From: an uncultured Rhizobium sp.
GTDB taxonomy: Bacteria; Pseudomonadota; Alphaproteobacteria; Rhizobiales; Rhizobiaceae
Direction: 5' to 3'
DNA: 50,076 nt
Assembly (NCBI GenBank): GCA_945952415.1
Contig: CAMFIF010000024.1
Location: 1-50,076, forward strand
Under the pieces are notes generated by a model, which worked only from the letters and a program-made list of their open reading frames with translations, made no database searches and had not been told where the DNA came from. The translations under genes were made by a program, and so were the position numbers. Position 1 is the first letter of the stretch; every line of letters begins with the position of its first letter. This document shows positions 24,306-33,567 of this stretch, piece after piece.

Positions 24306-24752
24306 ATGCTCGAAACGCCCCGCATCGTCGAAGCCGACGAGCAGTTGACCGCCGTGGTATCCTTCCGCGTGCCCCGCGCCGAAATCGCCGAAGCCATGGG
24401 CGCCGGGCGCATGGCGCTGATCGAGGTGCTCGCCCGCCAGGGCATCGAGCCCACCGGCCCCTGGTTTTCCCGCCATCACCGCATGGATCCCGACTGGTTC
24501 GATTTCGAGGTCGGCCTGCCGGTCGCCGGTCGCGTCACCCCGGAAGGCGGGGTGGAGCCTTCCACGCTGCCCGCAGGGCGGGTGGCGCTCACCGTCTATC
24601 ATGGCGATTACGAAGGGCTCGGCACCGCCTGGTCCGATTTCATGATCTGGCTGGAGGAAAACGGCTATCAGCCAGCCGAGCAGCTCTGGGAACACTATGC
24701 CGCCGGCGAGGATGGCAGCCCCGCAACCGTGCTCTGCCGCCCGGTGCTATAG
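24306..24752 (+). CDS. GyrI-like small-molecule-binding protein
   Basis: A 148-residue single-domain protein with the GyrI/SbmC-like fold: an opening beta strand (LTAVVSFRVP), a helix, a PTGPWFSRHH segment, WFDFEVGLPV, LPAGRVALTVYHGDYEGLG, and a C-terminal LWEHYAA. Stand-alone members of this fold bind small hydrophobic or cationic molecules, and some hydrolyse xenobiotics. Its role here is unknown. No DNA-binding domain is attached, so it is not a regulator by itself. ATG at 24306 is the only sensible start. Confidence 0.83.
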   Translation: MLETPRIVEADEQLTAVVSFRVPRAEIAEAMGAGRMALIEVLARQGIEPTGPWFSRHHRMDPDWFDFEVGLPVAGRVTPEGGVEPSTLPAGRVALTVYHGDYEGLGTAWSDFMIWLEENGYQPAEQLWEHYAAGEDGSPATVLCRPVL

Positions 24753-24872
24753 GCTGTCTTCTGTTCCCGAAAACCTGAGGGTCGGACCCATTCCGCAAGG
24801 CCGGCATCAGCTTCGCGAAAGGGCAGGGGCCTAGTCTCGGACAAAGGTTCCTGATCAAGAAGCGGTAATTCT

Positions 24873-25757
24873 ATGCCCCTGTTCCCCTTTCGCATGGCTG
24901 CCCTCGGCGCGCGTCTTGCGCCGCTTGGCGCGGCGCTCGCCCTGTCGGGCTGCTATATCGATACCAGCAGCATGAACACGGACCGGTTCGTGCAGCAGAC
25001 GCGGCCGATCTTCTATGAGGACGAATCGCTGCCCGATTCCGCCAATGCCTATGTGGCCCCGCCCAATGCCCTGCCGCGCGTGCCGCTCCAGCCGCAGGGC
25101 GCGGGCATTGCGGGCCGCACCCCGCCTTCCAGCAATTATCCGCCGGCGCCGAAACCCCTCGTCAAGGCCGGGCTCACCCTGTCGCCCGGCCAGCTCGATG
25201 TCTATGACCCGGAATATGACAGCATCTACGGCGCCTTCCAGGATCAGGACCGGCTGGTTCCGGCGCTGCCCTACAAGCGCATTCCCGCCAAATATCTGCG
25301 CCGCGAGGTGGATTTCCCGAGCGCCGACAAGCCGGGCACGATCATCGTCGATACCAAGGAAAAATATCTCTATCTCGTGCTCGGCAATGGCCGGGCCATG
25401 CGCTATGGCGTCGGCCTCGGCCGCAAGGGCTTCGGCTGGCATGGCCGCGGCGTCATCCAGTGGCGCCAGCGCTGGCCGCGCTGGACCCCGCCCGATGAAA
25501 TGGTCGAACGCCAGCCGGAAATCGCCCAGTATTCCGCCGCCAATGGCGGCATGAATCCGGGGCTCAACAATCCGCTCGGCGCCCGCGCGCTCTATATTTT
25601 CCAGAACGGCCAGGATTCGCTCTACCGCATTCACGGCACGCCGGAATGGCGCTCGATCGGCAAGGCCGTCTCCTCGGGCTGCGTCCGCATGCTGAACCAG
25701 GACGTGATCGATCTCTATGACCGCCTGCCGGAGAAGGCCGAAATCGTCGTCCTCTGA
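24873..25757 (+). CDS. L,D-transpeptidase (YkuD domain) lipoprotein
   Basis: A 294-residue envelope enzyme. The N-terminus has a basic segment, a hydrophobic core and the lipobox ALSGC (Cys about 26), so it is probably a lipoprotein. A Pro-rich linker (about 60-95) leads to the YkuD catalytic domain (about 140-294). The catalytic block reads HGTPEWRSIGKAVSSGCVRM, with His, Ser, catalytic Cys and Arg in the expected order. It would form 3-3 crosslinks in peptidoglycan or attach proteins to it. Rhizobiales depend heavily on this crosslink type for polar growth. Confidence 0.92.
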   Translation: MPLFPFRMAALGARLAPLGAALALSGCYIDTSSMNTDRFVQQTRPIFYEDESLPDSANAYVAPPNALPRVPLQPQGAGIAGRTPPSSNYPPAPKPLVKAGLTLSPGQLDVYDPEYDSIYGAFQDQDRLVPALPYKRIPAKYLRREVDFPSADKPGTIIVDTKEKYLYLVLGNGRAMRYGVGLGRKGFGWHGRGVIQWRQRWPRWTPPDEMVERQPEIAQYSAANGGMNPGLNNPLGARALYIFQNGQDSLYRIHGTPEWRSIGKAVSSGCVRMLNQDVIDLYDRLPEKAEIVVL

Positions 25758-26008
25758 AGGCGCGATAGCGAGGTTAGGAAGGGTGCCCCGGTGCGCTTCG
25801 TTGCCGGGAAACCGCTGCAGCCGGCGCGCGGGGCCCCGGAAGGAAGGGGTCCCTCATATTTCCATAACTTGGAAACACTAAATTATCTAATCTTCATATG
25901 AGATGATTCAGATGTTCGTGCCATTCTCGGGTGACGGGAAAGGATCGAACGCGTATCGCGGGGTGGGTCCTCTCCGGCAGGAGCATGTAGGATTTCAGGA
26001 GCCCCCTC
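25758..26008. other. Non-coding gap before the RTX-like gene
   Basis: About 250 bp that turn AT-rich in the last 150 nt before the RTX-like gene (around 25860-25920). This fits a promoter region. No specific site was identified. Confidence 0.4.
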
Positions 26009-27682
26009 ATGGCGAACCAGAATAGCAACCCATCCCCCCAGATTACCCTCAATCCGGAAACGGTGACCGGTACAGCCGCAGACGACGAAATTCTTGCGGC
26101 ACCCGGAGGCCTCGGCGCCGGCGACCGCATCGATGGCGGCGATGGGTATGACACCATCCGCCTGACCGCGCCGGGCACCCTCGACATCACGCTGCCCGAT
26201 GTCTTCACGGGCATCGAGCGGCTCGAGGGATCTTCCGGGGACGACCTTTTCCTTGTCTCCGGACGCCGGATGGAGCGGATAGACGAAATCCAGGGCGGCG
26301 ACGGGATGGATACGGTTCGTCTGAAGGAGGCCGGGGCGCTCAAGGTCGCTTGGATGATCTCGGTCGAGAAAGTCGAAGGCAGCGCCGGGGACGATCACTT
26401 CTATGTCGGCGCCGACAATGCCACGAAGATCGACGGCGGCGACGGCCATGATGTGGTGGAAATGATGGAAGACGGAACGCTCGATCTCCGGCTGTTCTCG
26501 GGGATGGAGGCCGTCGTCGGCTTCGATGGGGCGGATCTGTTCCAGGTCGCAGCAGGCAATACGATCCGGATCAATGGCGGCGGAGGAACGGACACGGTCC
26601 GGCTTGAAAATGCCGGTCTGCTCGATCTCGGTGCCTTCAGCAACATCCGGCAGGTGATCGGCAGCGCGGGCGATGATGTCTTTCTGTACAATCCCGGCCT
26701 TCGGGCAAACATCGATGGCGGCGACGGGCAGGATGTGCTGCGCCTTGCCGGGCCCGGCACCCTGGATCTGGCCCGTCTGCCCGGACTGTCGAACATCGAG
26801 ACCGTGGAGGGATCGTCGGGAAGCGACATCTTCATCGTTCCGGCTGATGGCACGTTGATCGTGGATGGCGGCTATGGTTTCGACACGGTGCGGCTGACCG
26901 GCGAGGGCAAGCTGGATACCACGCTTTTCCGCAATATTGAACGTTTCATCGGATCCGATGGCAAGGACATCCTGATCGGCACCGACGGAGACGCGGGCGA
27001 CGATTCGCCGGCAGATGGCAGCGGGGATGGCTGGCTGCGCGGGGGCGATGGCGACGACCTCTACCGCATCGACAACCTCGACGACATCGTCGAAGAAGAG
27101 GGCACCGGCGGCATCGACACGATCGAGGCTTCCGTTTCCTTCTCGCTCGCCGACCGTACGAGGGTGAAGGGACAGGTGGAAAACCTGACCCTGACAGGCA
27201 AGGCGATCTTTGCCATCGGCAACGAGCTCGACAATCAGCTCAAGGGCAATGCCATGAACAATCGCCTGGAAGGGGCCGCGGGAAGCGACCGCCTCGATGG
27301 AGGCCAGGGCCATGACCGCCTCGTCGGCGGCCTTGGCCGCGATACTCTGACGGGCGGAACGGGCAAGGATATCTTCCGCTTCGATACGCGCCCCGCAAAG
27401 GACAATGTGGATACGATCACGGATTTCAACGTGAAGGACGACACGATCGAACTGGAAAATGCGATCTTCGCGAAACTGAAGAAAACCGGCGTACTGGCAA
27501 AGACCTTCCTCGCCGTCAATGCCGCCGGCAAGGCTATGGATAAGGACGATTATCTGGTCTACAGCAAGAAAACCGGCCTTCTTTCCTACGATCCCGATGG
27601 CAGCGGCAAGGCCGCCGCCGTGGAAATCGCCTATTTGTCGAAGAACCTGCCGATTACGGAAAAGGACTTTCTGATCACCTGA
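26009..27682 (+). CDS. RTX-like secreted calcium-binding repeat protein
   Basis: A 557-residue acidic protein without a Sec signal. Residues about 38-330 form six degenerate repeats of roughly 47-52 residues. Each starts with a GG-D-G-x-D motif and T-V-R-L, followed by G-x-LDL and GSxGDDxF. A classical RTX nonapeptide block (about 420-455: GGQGHDRLVGGLGRD...) comes next. The C-terminal 110 residues resemble the serralysin M10 C-terminal and type I secretion signal region (TDFNVKDDTIELEN). No peptidase or lipase domain is seen, so it looks like a pure repeat protein, perhaps adhesive or surface-associated. The start at 26009 follows CAGGAG. No type I export genes are nearby. Confidence 0.85.
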   Translation: MANQNSNPSPQITLNPETVTGTAADDEILAAPGGLGAGDRIDGGDGYDTIRLTAPGTLDITLPDVFTGIERLEGSSGDDLFLVSGRRMERIDEIQGGDGMDTVRLKEAGALKVAWMISVEKVEGSAGDDHFYVGADNATKIDGGDGHDVVEMMEDGTLDLRLFSGMEAVVGFDGADLFQVAAGNTIRINGGGGTDTVRLENAGLLDLGAFSNIRQVIGSAGDDVFLYNPGLRANIDGGDGQDVLRLAGPGTLDLARLPGLSNIETVEGSSGSDIFIVPADGTLIVDGGYGFDTVRLTGEGKLDTTLFRNIERFIGSDGKDILIGTDGDAGDDSPADGSGDGWLRGGDGDDLYRIDNLDDIVEEEGTGGIDTIEASVSFSLADRTRVKGQVENLTLTGKAIFAIGNELDNQLKGNAMNNRLEGAAGSDRLDGGQGHDRLVGGLGRDTLTGGTGKDIFRFDTRPAKDNVDTITDFNVKDDTIELENAIFAKLKKTGVLAKTFLAVNAAGKAMDKDDYLVYSKKTGLLSYDPDGSGKAAAVEIAYLSKNLPITEKDFLIT

Positions 27683-27705
27683 GCGGGGGCGGAACCACCC
27701 GCCCG

Positions 27706-28197
27706 TCAGCCTTCGAGGGCCTGCCGCAGGCTGTGCAGCCGGTCGCGCAGGCCATCGGCATCCTCGGCGCTGCAGCCGGTCTTGCCGGCAATGGCGGCGA
27801 ACACGCCCACGGCCTCGTCCCGCAGCGCCGCACCCGAAGGCGTCAGCGAAACCGTCACCTGCCGCTCATCCGCTGCATCGCGCCGCCGCTCCACATGGCC
27901 CGCCTGTTCCAGCCTCTTGATCAGCGGCGACAGCGTGCCGGAATCGAGCGTCAGCGCCTCGCCCAGCGCCTTCACTCCCATCGGACCCTGCTCCCAGAGC
28001 AGCAGCATCACCAGATATTGCGGATAGGTGAGGTTCAGCCGCTCGAGCAGCGGCTTGTAGGCGCGCTGAAAGGCATGCGCCGCGGCGTGAACCGCAAAGC
28101 AGAGCTGCCGGTCGAGCGTCAGCGCCGCGCTGAAGGCCTCCCGTTCGGGCGCGGTGAGGGCGGGCAGGGGATCATTTGCCGGGATCGGGCGTTTCAT
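27706..28197 (-). CDS. ohrR: OhrR, MarR-family organic hydroperoxide sensor-repressor
   Basis: A 163-residue MarR protein. The N-terminal LDRQLCFAVHAA segment holds Cys33, matching the reactive Cys of OhrR proteins that is oxidised by organic hydroperoxides. A winged helix follows (LGEALTLDSGTLSPLIKRLEQAG region, then RRRDAADERQV). It is divergent from ohr at 28348 with a 150-nt AT-rich gap where its operator should lie. Oxidation releases it from DNA and derepresses ohr. The start at 28197 was preferred to an upstream in-frame Met that would extend into the shared promoter. Confidence 0.9.
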   Translation of the reverse strand: MKRPIPANDPLPALTAPEREAFSAALTLDRQLCFAVHAAAHAFQRAYKPLLERLNLTYPQYLVMLLLWEQGPMGVKALGEALTLDSGTLSPLIKRLEQAGHVERRRDAADERQVTVSLTPSGAALRDEAVGVFAAIAGKTGCSAEDADGLRDRLHSLRQALEG

Positions 28198-28347
28198 CTT
28201 GGTCTCCGGCCGGCAGGGCCCGAACGGCCCTCCGGCATTGACTGTCATCATGACAGGAAGGAGACAATTTTTCAATGCGCAACTCTATTGCACGCAATTA
28301 AATTATGCGCTATCAATGTCGCCATCAACCGAGGAAAGGAAGACGAC
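28198..28347. promoter_or_regulatory. ohrR-ohr divergent promoter region
   Basis: The 150-nt gap contains an AT-rich segment around 28283-28318 with attgcacgcaattaaattatgcgc, a degenerate palindrome. OhrR operators in related bacteria are AT-rich palindromes in this position, so it is the likely operator. The symmetry is imperfect. Confidence 0.5.
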
Positions 28348-28770
28348 ATGCCCATTCTCTACACCACGAAGGCTACCTCCACCGGCGGCCGCGCCGGCTC
28401 CTCCCGCACGGAAGACGGCGCGCTGGCCGTCACGCTCACGGTTCCGAAGGAACTGGGCGGCGACGGTGCGCCCGGCAACAATCCCGAGCAGCTCTTTGCC
28501 GCGGGCTATTCCGCCTGCTTCCTCGGTGCGCTGAAATTCGTCGCCTCGAAGGAAAAGATCAAGATTCCCGAGGACACCACGGTCACCGCCACGGTCGGCA
28601 TGGGCCCGCGTGAAGACGGCGCCGGCTTCGGCATCGATGTGAAGCTGGAAGTCCATGTTCCCGGTCTGGACAAGGCCGAGGTCGAGCGGTTGGCGGAAGC
28701 CGCCCACGTGGTCTGCCCCTATAGCCATGCGCTGCGCGTGCCGCGCCAGGTGCCCACCACCGCCGTCTGA
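28348..28770 (+). CDS. ohr: Ohr, organic hydroperoxide reductase
   Basis: A 140-residue Ohr/OsmC-family peroxidase. The two catalytic cysteines are Cys57 (YSACFLGAL) and Cys123 (HVVCPYSHA), and the GNNPEQLFAAGYSAC block is diagnostic. The enzyme reduces organic hydroperoxides using lipoylated proteins as electron donors. It is divergent from ohrR, its probable repressor. The start at 28348 follows GAGGAAAGGAAG. A strong terminator follows at 28796-28822. Confidence 0.95.
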   Translation: MPILYTTKATSTGGRAGSSRTEDGALAVTLTVPKELGGDGAPGNNPEQLFAAGYSACFLGALKFVASKEKIKIPEDTTVTATVGMGPREDGAGFGIDVKLEVHVPGLDKAEVERLAEAAHVVCPYSHALRVPRQVPTTAV

Positions 28771-28795
28771 TCCCCTTTTGACGCGCCTCATCGCG

Positions 28796-28822
28796 CCCGG
28801 CCTCGCAAGAGGCCGGGTTTTT
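28796..28822 (+). terminator. Intrinsic terminator of ohr
   Basis: CCCGGCCTC (28796-28804), loop GCAA, GAGGCCGGG (28809-28817), then TTTTT. A perfect 9-bp stem followed by a T run, 26 nt after the ohr stop. Confidence 0.9.
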
Positions 28823-28875
28823 CGTTTGGGCGGAAGACAAAGGGGCGGGGAAGGAGAAGGGGCTGTGCGGCCGGG

Positions 28876-29361
28876 TTAGCGCCCCTCGCGGGCCGTGGCC
28901 GCCGCCCGGGCAAGGGTGCCCAGCATCTCCACCGCACCGGGCGCCGCGCCGGCCCCGGCGGCGTGAATGCGCGCCAGCGTCTCCCGCCAGACCGGCAGAA
29001 CCGCGTGCAGCAGCGCATGGCCCTCGGGCGTCAGCGCCAGATGCTGGATGCGCCGGTCGTCCGGCGCGGCCCTGCGCGCCAGAAGCCCGCGGGCCGAAAG
29101 CACCTTCACCGCCGCCGTCACTGTTGTCCGGTCCATGCCCAGCTCGTCGCCCAGCTGGCCCATGGCCGGCGGCACCGGCCGGTTGAGCGCCATCAGCAGC
29201 GAAAACTGCCCGTTGCTGAGGTTGAAGGGCTGGAAGGCGCGGTCGAAGGTGCGGGCAAGCTCGCGGGCGGCGCGCTGCGTCTGGAAGCACAGGCAGCCGT
29301 CGCGCACGGCCAGAGTGGTGGAAAAAGGAACGGGAGGTTGCAGATTCTGGCGGGTTGACAT
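28876..29361 (-). CDS. MarR-family transcriptional regulator
   Basis: A 161-residue MarR protein with a helical dimerisation N-terminus (DGCLCFQTQRAARELARTFD), a winged helix (about 65-105, with MGQLGDELGMDRTTVTAAVKVL) and the RRAAPDDRRIQ wing. A double-Cys CLC motif near residue 23 could be redox-active. It is divergent from the two-domain VOC gene at 29445, and a 12-bp perfect palindrome (29371-29382) lies 10 nt before its start, as expected of an autoregulated MarR operator. The start at 29361 was chosen because a longer frame would include that operator. Confidence 0.9.
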   Translation of the reverse strand: MSTRQNLQPPVPFSTTLAVRDGCLCFQTQRAARELARTFDRAFQPFNLSNGQFSLLMALNRPVPPAMGQLGDELGMDRTTVTAAVKVLSARGLLARRAAPDDRRIQHLALTPEGHALLHAVLPVWRETLARIHAAGAGAAPGAVEMLGTLARAAATAREGR

Positions 29362-29370
29362 GGTTTGTAT

Positions 29371-29382
29371 GTTGATATCAAC
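29371..29382. promoter_or_regulatory. Palindromic operator candidate for the MarR regulator
   Basis: GTTGATATCAAC is a perfect 12-bp palindrome between the divergent marR-type and VOC genes, 10 nt from one start and 63 nt from the other. MarR proteins bind such palindromes and repress both directions. Confidence 0.6.
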
Positions 29383-29444
29383 CTTTCCCCTGTCAAGGCC
29401 GGACCGCATGGCGCGGGCCGATTGAAGAGGAGAGGGGAGATCCC

Positions 29445-30203
29445 ATGGCCGCCCATCATGGTCCGTTCATCTGGTATGACTATACGAGCGCGGATCCGGA
29501 TCGCGCCGCCGATTTCTATGCCCATGTGGTGGGCTGGACGATCAGTGATTTTTCCCGGCCGGAAACGCCCTATAGGATCTTCAACGCGCCGGATACGGGC
29601 GTGGCCGGCCTTGCACGGCTCACCGAGGGCGGCCGCAAGGGCTGGATCGGCTATGTGCAGGTGGAGAATGTCGATGAGACCGTCGCCGCCTTCACCGCTG
29701 CCGGCGGCGGGGTGATCGCGCCGGCCTATGACATTCCGACCGTCGGCCGCCTGGCCATTCTCGCCGATCCCGGCGGCACGGTGCTGGCCGTGATGACCCC
29801 CACTTCGGAGGAGCGCTGGAAAGCCGAGACCATGGGCCGTCCCGGCCATGGCGGCTGGCATGAGCTCTATGCCCGCAACGGCGAGGAAGCCTTCGCCTTT
29901 TACGCGAAGGTTTTCGGCTGGACGGAAAGCCGCACCATGGACATGGGTCAATTCGGTGTCTACCGCATCTTCGCGCAGGACGGCCACGACATCGGCGGCA
30001 TGATGACCATGATGCCGGGAAGTCCGGCGCCCGTGTGGAATTTCTACTTCCAGGTGGATGGCATCGAGGCCGCCTCCGCCCGCGCCGCCGAAAAGGGTGC
30101 CAAGGTGCTGATGGGCCCGCATCAGGTGCCCGGCGGCGGCTGGATCATCCAGATGCTCGATCCCGAGGATGTGCCCTTCGCGCTCCTCTCCTCCGTGCGC
30201 TAA
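29445..30203 (+). CDS. Two-domain VOC (glyoxalase/dioxygenase superfamily) protein
   Basis: A 252-residue protein made of two VOC modules: about 1-120 (GPFIWYDYTSADPDRAADFYAHVVGW) and 130-250 (GGWHELYARNGEEAFAFYAKVFGW, here cited as motifs). Both have the DxxRAxxFY / EEAFAFY helix and the closing GG...DPxG strand. Such tandem VOC proteins resemble antibiotic-resistance or small-molecule-binding relatives of glyoxalase; the substrate is unknown. The start at 29445 follows GAGGGGAG. The divergent MarR gene and palindrome suggest induction by a small molecule. Confidence 0.87.
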   Translation: MAAHHGPFIWYDYTSADPDRAADFYAHVVGWTISDFSRPETPYRIFNAPDTGVAGLARLTEGGRKGWIGYVQVENVDETVAAFTAAGGGVIAPAYDIPTVGRLAILADPGGTVLAVMTPTSEERWKAETMGRPGHGGWHELYARNGEEAFAFYAKVFGWTESRTMDMGQFGVYRIFAQDGHDIGGMMTMMPGSPAPVWNFYFQVDGIEAASARAAEKGAKVLMGPHQVPGGGWIIQMLDPEDVPFALLSSVR

Positions 30204-30418
30204 GCGGACGCCGGGGCGGGGCGGACAGGCTCGGTAAAGGCCGTCGCCGCCGGCATTTCCGGTCCCGTCGAAGGGTGGAAGAAGCGGGATGACGGCCCGA
30301 AACACCCTCGCCTCCGCCCTTTCGCCTTGAGCCTTCCGGTCAAATGGCCTATCTCGGAAAGAGCGAAACGGGGTGTCGAAGGCTTGGGGCCCCGGTCATG
30401 AAGACCTGAGGCCGAGGC
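30204..30418. other. Non-coding gap upstream of the mnh operon
   Basis: 215 bp with no gene. It presumably holds the promoter of the mnhABCDEFG operon, but I could not identify -35/-10 elements or a riboswitch. Confidence 0.4.
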
Positions 30419-32767
30419 ATGGAATTAACCCTTGTGGCGCTGTTGTTGCCCTTTCTGGCTGCGCTTCTTGCGCCGGGGCTCACGCGTGGGCTGGGGCATC
30501 GGGCGGCCTGGCTCCTGGCGCTGGTGCCGGTCTTTTCCTTTGCCCGGCTGGCCTCTTTCCTGCCCGATGTGGCGGCGGGGGAGAAGATCACCGGCGGCTT
30601 TGCCTGGGTGCCTTCCTTCAATCTCTCCTACAGCTGGTACCTCGACGGGCTGTCGCTGACCTTTGCGCTGCTCGTCACCGGCATCGGTGCGCTGATCGTG
30701 CTCTATGCCGGGGCTTACCTCAAGGGGCATCCGCAGCAGGGCCGCTTCCTCGCCTTCCTGCTCGCCTTCATGGGCGCCATGCTGGGGCTCGTCGTGTCCG
30801 ACAGCTTCCTCATGCTCTTCATCCACTGGGAGCTCACCTCGCTCACCTCCTTCCTGCTCATCGGCTTCGATCATGAGAAGGCGGGCTCGCGCCGCGCGGC
30901 GCTGACGGCGCTGGCGGTGACCGGCGGGGGAGGGCTCTTCCTGCTGGCGGGGTTGATGTTCATCTGGAACATCACCGGCGTCACGCAATTCTCGCTGCTT
31001 CTGATGCTCGGCGACGATCTGCGCGCAAGCCCCTTCTACATGGCGGTCTTTGCGCTCATCGCCATCGCCGCCTTCACCAAGTCGGCGCAGTTTCCTTTCC
31101 ATTTCTGGCTGCCCAACGCCATGGCAGCGCCAACGCCGGTCTCGGCCTATCTCCATTCCGCCACTATGGTGAAGGCCGGCGTGTTCCTGCTCATGCGGCT
31201 CAACCCGGTCATGGGCGGCACGCCGCTCTGGACCATCGTCCTGCCGGTCATGGGCGGCGTTACGCTCGTGGCGGGAACGGTGCTGTCGCTCCGCGAGACC
31301 GACATGAAGCTCATTCTCGCGCAAACCACGGTCGCCTCGCTCGGCCTTCTCGTCATGATGACCGGCTATGGCTCGGAAAAGGCGGTGGAAGCGGCGGTTC
31401 TCTATCTCATCGCCCATGCGCTCTTCAAGGGCGCGCTCTTCATGGTGGCGGGCCAGGTGGATCACGGGGCCGGAAGCCGCGATCTGGAAGAGATTTCAGG
31501 CCTTTACCGGGTCATGCCGCTGGCGGGCGGGGCAGCCGGCCTCGCCGCGCTCTCGATGATCGGTTTCATGCCCTTCGCCGGTTTTCTCGCAAAGGAGGAA
31601 ATCTATGCGGCCTTCTCCGCCGCATCCCCGCGCGATCTCCTCTTTCTCGCCACCGCCTTTGCCGGCAATGTCATGATGGGCGCGGCCGCCCTTAAGGCGG
31701 GCATCACGCCCTTTCGCGGGCCCTTGCGCGCCCCGGCAAAACACCCGCATGAAGGGCCTTTCGGGCTTCTCGCCGGGCCAGTCCTGCTCTCCGTCCTGGG
31801 GCTTGCAGCGGGCATCGGAGCCACCGCCTTTCATGCCTTCTTTGGCAATCCCATGGCCTCCGCCGTCACGGGAAAGCCGGTTCAGATGACCATCAGCGGC
31901 ATTCCCCACATGGGCCTGCCCTTTGCGCTCTCCCTGCTCACCATTCTGGCCGCGGGTCTTCTCTACTGGCGGCTTGCCGCCCTTGCACCGCTTCTCCGCG
32001 CCTTCCTCACCGCGCTGGGGCCGGGGCCCGATCGCGGCTTCGACCGGGCGCTGGAGGGCCTCACGGGCTTCGCTCACGGCCTCGTGCGCAGGGTGCAGAG
32101 CGGCCGGCTCGAACACTATGTCCTGTCAACGCTGGGCACGCTTTCGCTTGTCGTCATCGCGGCGCTTGCCGCAAATGGCGAAATGCCCGGCCTGCCGGCC
32201 CTGCCGCAAGGCTTGTCCGCTACCGAGGCGCTGGTGCTTCTGATCGCGGTTGGGGGCATTTCGGGCGCGCTGATCGCCGCAGACCGGCTGGTTGCCATTG
32301 TCGCGCTCGGCATTCAGGGCTTTGCCGTCGGCCTGCTTTATCTTCTCTATGGCGCGCCGGATCTCGCCTTCACCCAGTTCATGGTGGAAACGCTTGCCGT
32401 CGTCATCCTCACCCTGGTCATGACCCGGCTGAACCTCAAGGGCGCCGATCACCGCGGCCCGGTGGAGCGGCTGGTGGATGGGGCGGTGGCGCTGGCCGCC
32501 GCGCTCGCCCTTTGCCTGCTGATGCTGAAGATGCTGGAAGGCGGCTTCGATCCGCGGCTCAGCCTGTTCTTCAATGAATACAGCAAGATCGTCGCCCATG
32601 GGGCCAATGTGGTCAACGTCATCATCGTCGATTTCCGCGGCACGGATACGCTCGGCGAAATCACCGTGGTACTGGTCACCGGGCTTGCGGTTCTCGGCCT
32701 CATCCGGCTGCGCCGCCCGCCCGCGCGCCGGCAAAGGCCGGATATGGAGACGGAGGAGCAATCGTGA
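30419..32767 (+). CDS. mnhA: Mrp/Mnh cation:proton antiporter subunit A
   Basis: A 782-residue, about 20-helix protein homologous to respiratory complex I NuoL. The antiporter core includes [19 protein letters not shown] (acidic residue in helix 5), [30 protein letters not shown] and [14 protein letters not shown], with key lysines. The C-terminal 170 residues carry the MrpB-like (DUF4040) part with [23 protein letters not shown]. It is the first gene of the seven-gene operon and overlaps mnhB by 4 nt (GTGA). The complex exchanges Na+ or K+ for protons and supports alkali and salt tolerance; in rhizobia the homologous pha genes affect K+ and pH adaptation. Motifs longer than 20 residues are given shortened. 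Confidence 0.93.
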   Translation: MELTLVALLLPFLAALLAPGLTRGLGHRAAWLLALVPVFSFARLASFLPDVAAGEKITGGFAWVPSFNLSYSWYLDGLSLTFALLVTGIGALIVLYAGAYLKGHPQQGRFLAFLLAFMGAMLGLVVSDSFLMLFIHWELTSLTSFLLIGFDHEKAGSRRAALTALAVTGGGGLFLLAGLMFIWNITGVTQFSLLLMLGDDLRASPFYMAVFALIAIAAFTKSAQFPFHFWLPNAMAAPTPVSAYLHSATMVKAGVFLLMRLNPVMGGTPLWTIVLPVMGGVTLVAGTVLSLRETDMKLILAQTTVASLGLLVMMTGYGSEKAVEAAVLYLIAHALFKGALFMVAGQVDHGAGSRDLEEISGLYRVMPLAGGAAGLAALSMIGFMPFAGFLAKEEIYAAFSAASPRDLLFLATAFAGNVMMGAAALKAGITPFRGPLRAPAKHPHEGPFGLLAGPVLLSVLGLAAGIGATAFHAFFGNPMASAVTGKPVQMTISGIPHMGLPFALSLLTILAAGLLYWRLAALAPLLRAFLTALGPGPDRGFDRALEGLTGFAHGLVRRVQSGRLEHYVLSTLGTLSLVVIAALAANGEMPGLPALPQGLSATEALVLLIAVGGISGALIAADRLVAIVALGIQGFAVGLLYLLYGAPDLAFTQFMVETLAVVILTLVMTRLNLKGADHRGPVERLVDGAVALAAALALCLLMLKMLEGGFDPRLSLFFNEYSKIVAHGANVVNVIIVDFRGTDTLGEITVVLVTGLAVLGLIRLRRPPARRQRPDMETEEQS

Positions 32768-33183
32768 ACACGCTGATTTTCCGCACCGTCGCGCCCTTTC
32801 TCTCGGCGCTCATGCTGGTCTTTTCCGTCTTCGTGCTGCTGCGCGGCCATAACGAACCCGGCGGCGGCTTCATCGGCGGGCTGATTGCCGCCTCGGCGCT
32901 CGCCATCCAGGGCATTGCCCAGGGCGTGGCGGCGGTGCGGCGGGCGCTGAAGGCCGATCCGCTCACCATCGCCGCGGTCGGGCTGCTGCTTTCGGCGCTG
33001 GCCGGCCTGCTGCCCTTCCTGTTCTACCTGCCCTTCATGACGGGCCTCTGGACCGAGGTGAATATCGGCCTCGGCCCGGTCGCGATCTCCAGCGTCATGC
33101 TTTTCGATTTCGGCGTCTATCTCGTGGTCGCCGGCACGGTCACCGCCATGGCGCTGGCGCTCGAGGAAAGGGAGAAGGACTGA
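32764..33183 (+). CDS. mnhB: Mrp/Mnh antiporter subunit B
   Basis: A 139-residue membrane protein with four helices. It contains the [20 protein letters not shown] opening, the conserved [13 protein letters not shown] segment (about 32-44) and a C-terminal [17 protein letters not shown] helix, all typical of MnhB/MrpB. It starts with GTG inside the mnhA stop region (4-nt overlap) and shares one base with mnhC. It is part of the multi-subunit antiporter, with no independent activity. Confidence 0.94.
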   Translation: MNTLIFRTVAPFLSALMLVFSVFVLLRGHNEPGGGFIGGLIAASALAIQGIAQGVAAVRRALKADPLTIAAVGLLLSALAGLLPFLFYLPFMTGLWTEVNIGLGPVAISSVMLFDFGVYLVVAGTVTAMALALEEREKD

Positions 33184-33557
33184 TGGAACCCGTCTTCGCG
33201 CTCCTCGCCACGCTGTTCTATGCGGCGGCCTTCTATCTCCTTCTGTCGCGCCATGTGGTGCGCATGCTCATCGGGGTGGCGCTGCTCGGCAATGGCGTCA
33301 ATCTCTCGCTCTTCCTCGCCGGGCGGCTGACGCGCGACGTGCCGCCGGTGATCGGCGCGGGCGAAGACGTGCTCAAGGCCGGGGCGGCCAATCCGCTGCC
33401 GCAGGCCCTCATTCTCACGGCCATCGTGATTTCCTTTTCCTTCTTCGCCTATCTTCTGGTGCTCGGCTACCGCGCCTACCAGACGCTCGGCACCGACGAC
33501 ACCCGCGCCATGCGCTTTGCCGAGCCGGATCGCCTCGATCCGCCCTCGGGCTATTGA
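33183..33557 (+). CDS. mnhC: Mrp/Mnh antiporter subunit C
   Basis: A 124-residue protein homologous to complex I NuoK, with three helices. It contains GVALLGNGVNLSLFLAG (about 32-48) and PLPQALILTAIVISFSFFAY, which are diagnostic for MnhC. The ATG overlaps the mnhB stop by 1 nt. The soluble C-terminal tail ends in DPPSGY. Confidence 0.94.
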   Translation: MEPVFALLATLFYAAAFYLLLSRHVVRMLIGVALLGNGVNLSLFLAGRLTRDVPPVIGAGEDVLKAGAANPLPQALILTAIVISFSFFAYLLVLGYRAYQTLGTDDTRAMRFAEPDRLDPPSGY

Positions 33558-33567
33558 GGAGCGCTGA

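Noticed and set aside
30204..30418. Possible riboswitch or ion-sensing leader before mnhA
   Set aside because: No conserved core of a known metal or cation riboswitch was found, and no stable hairpin series is evident.
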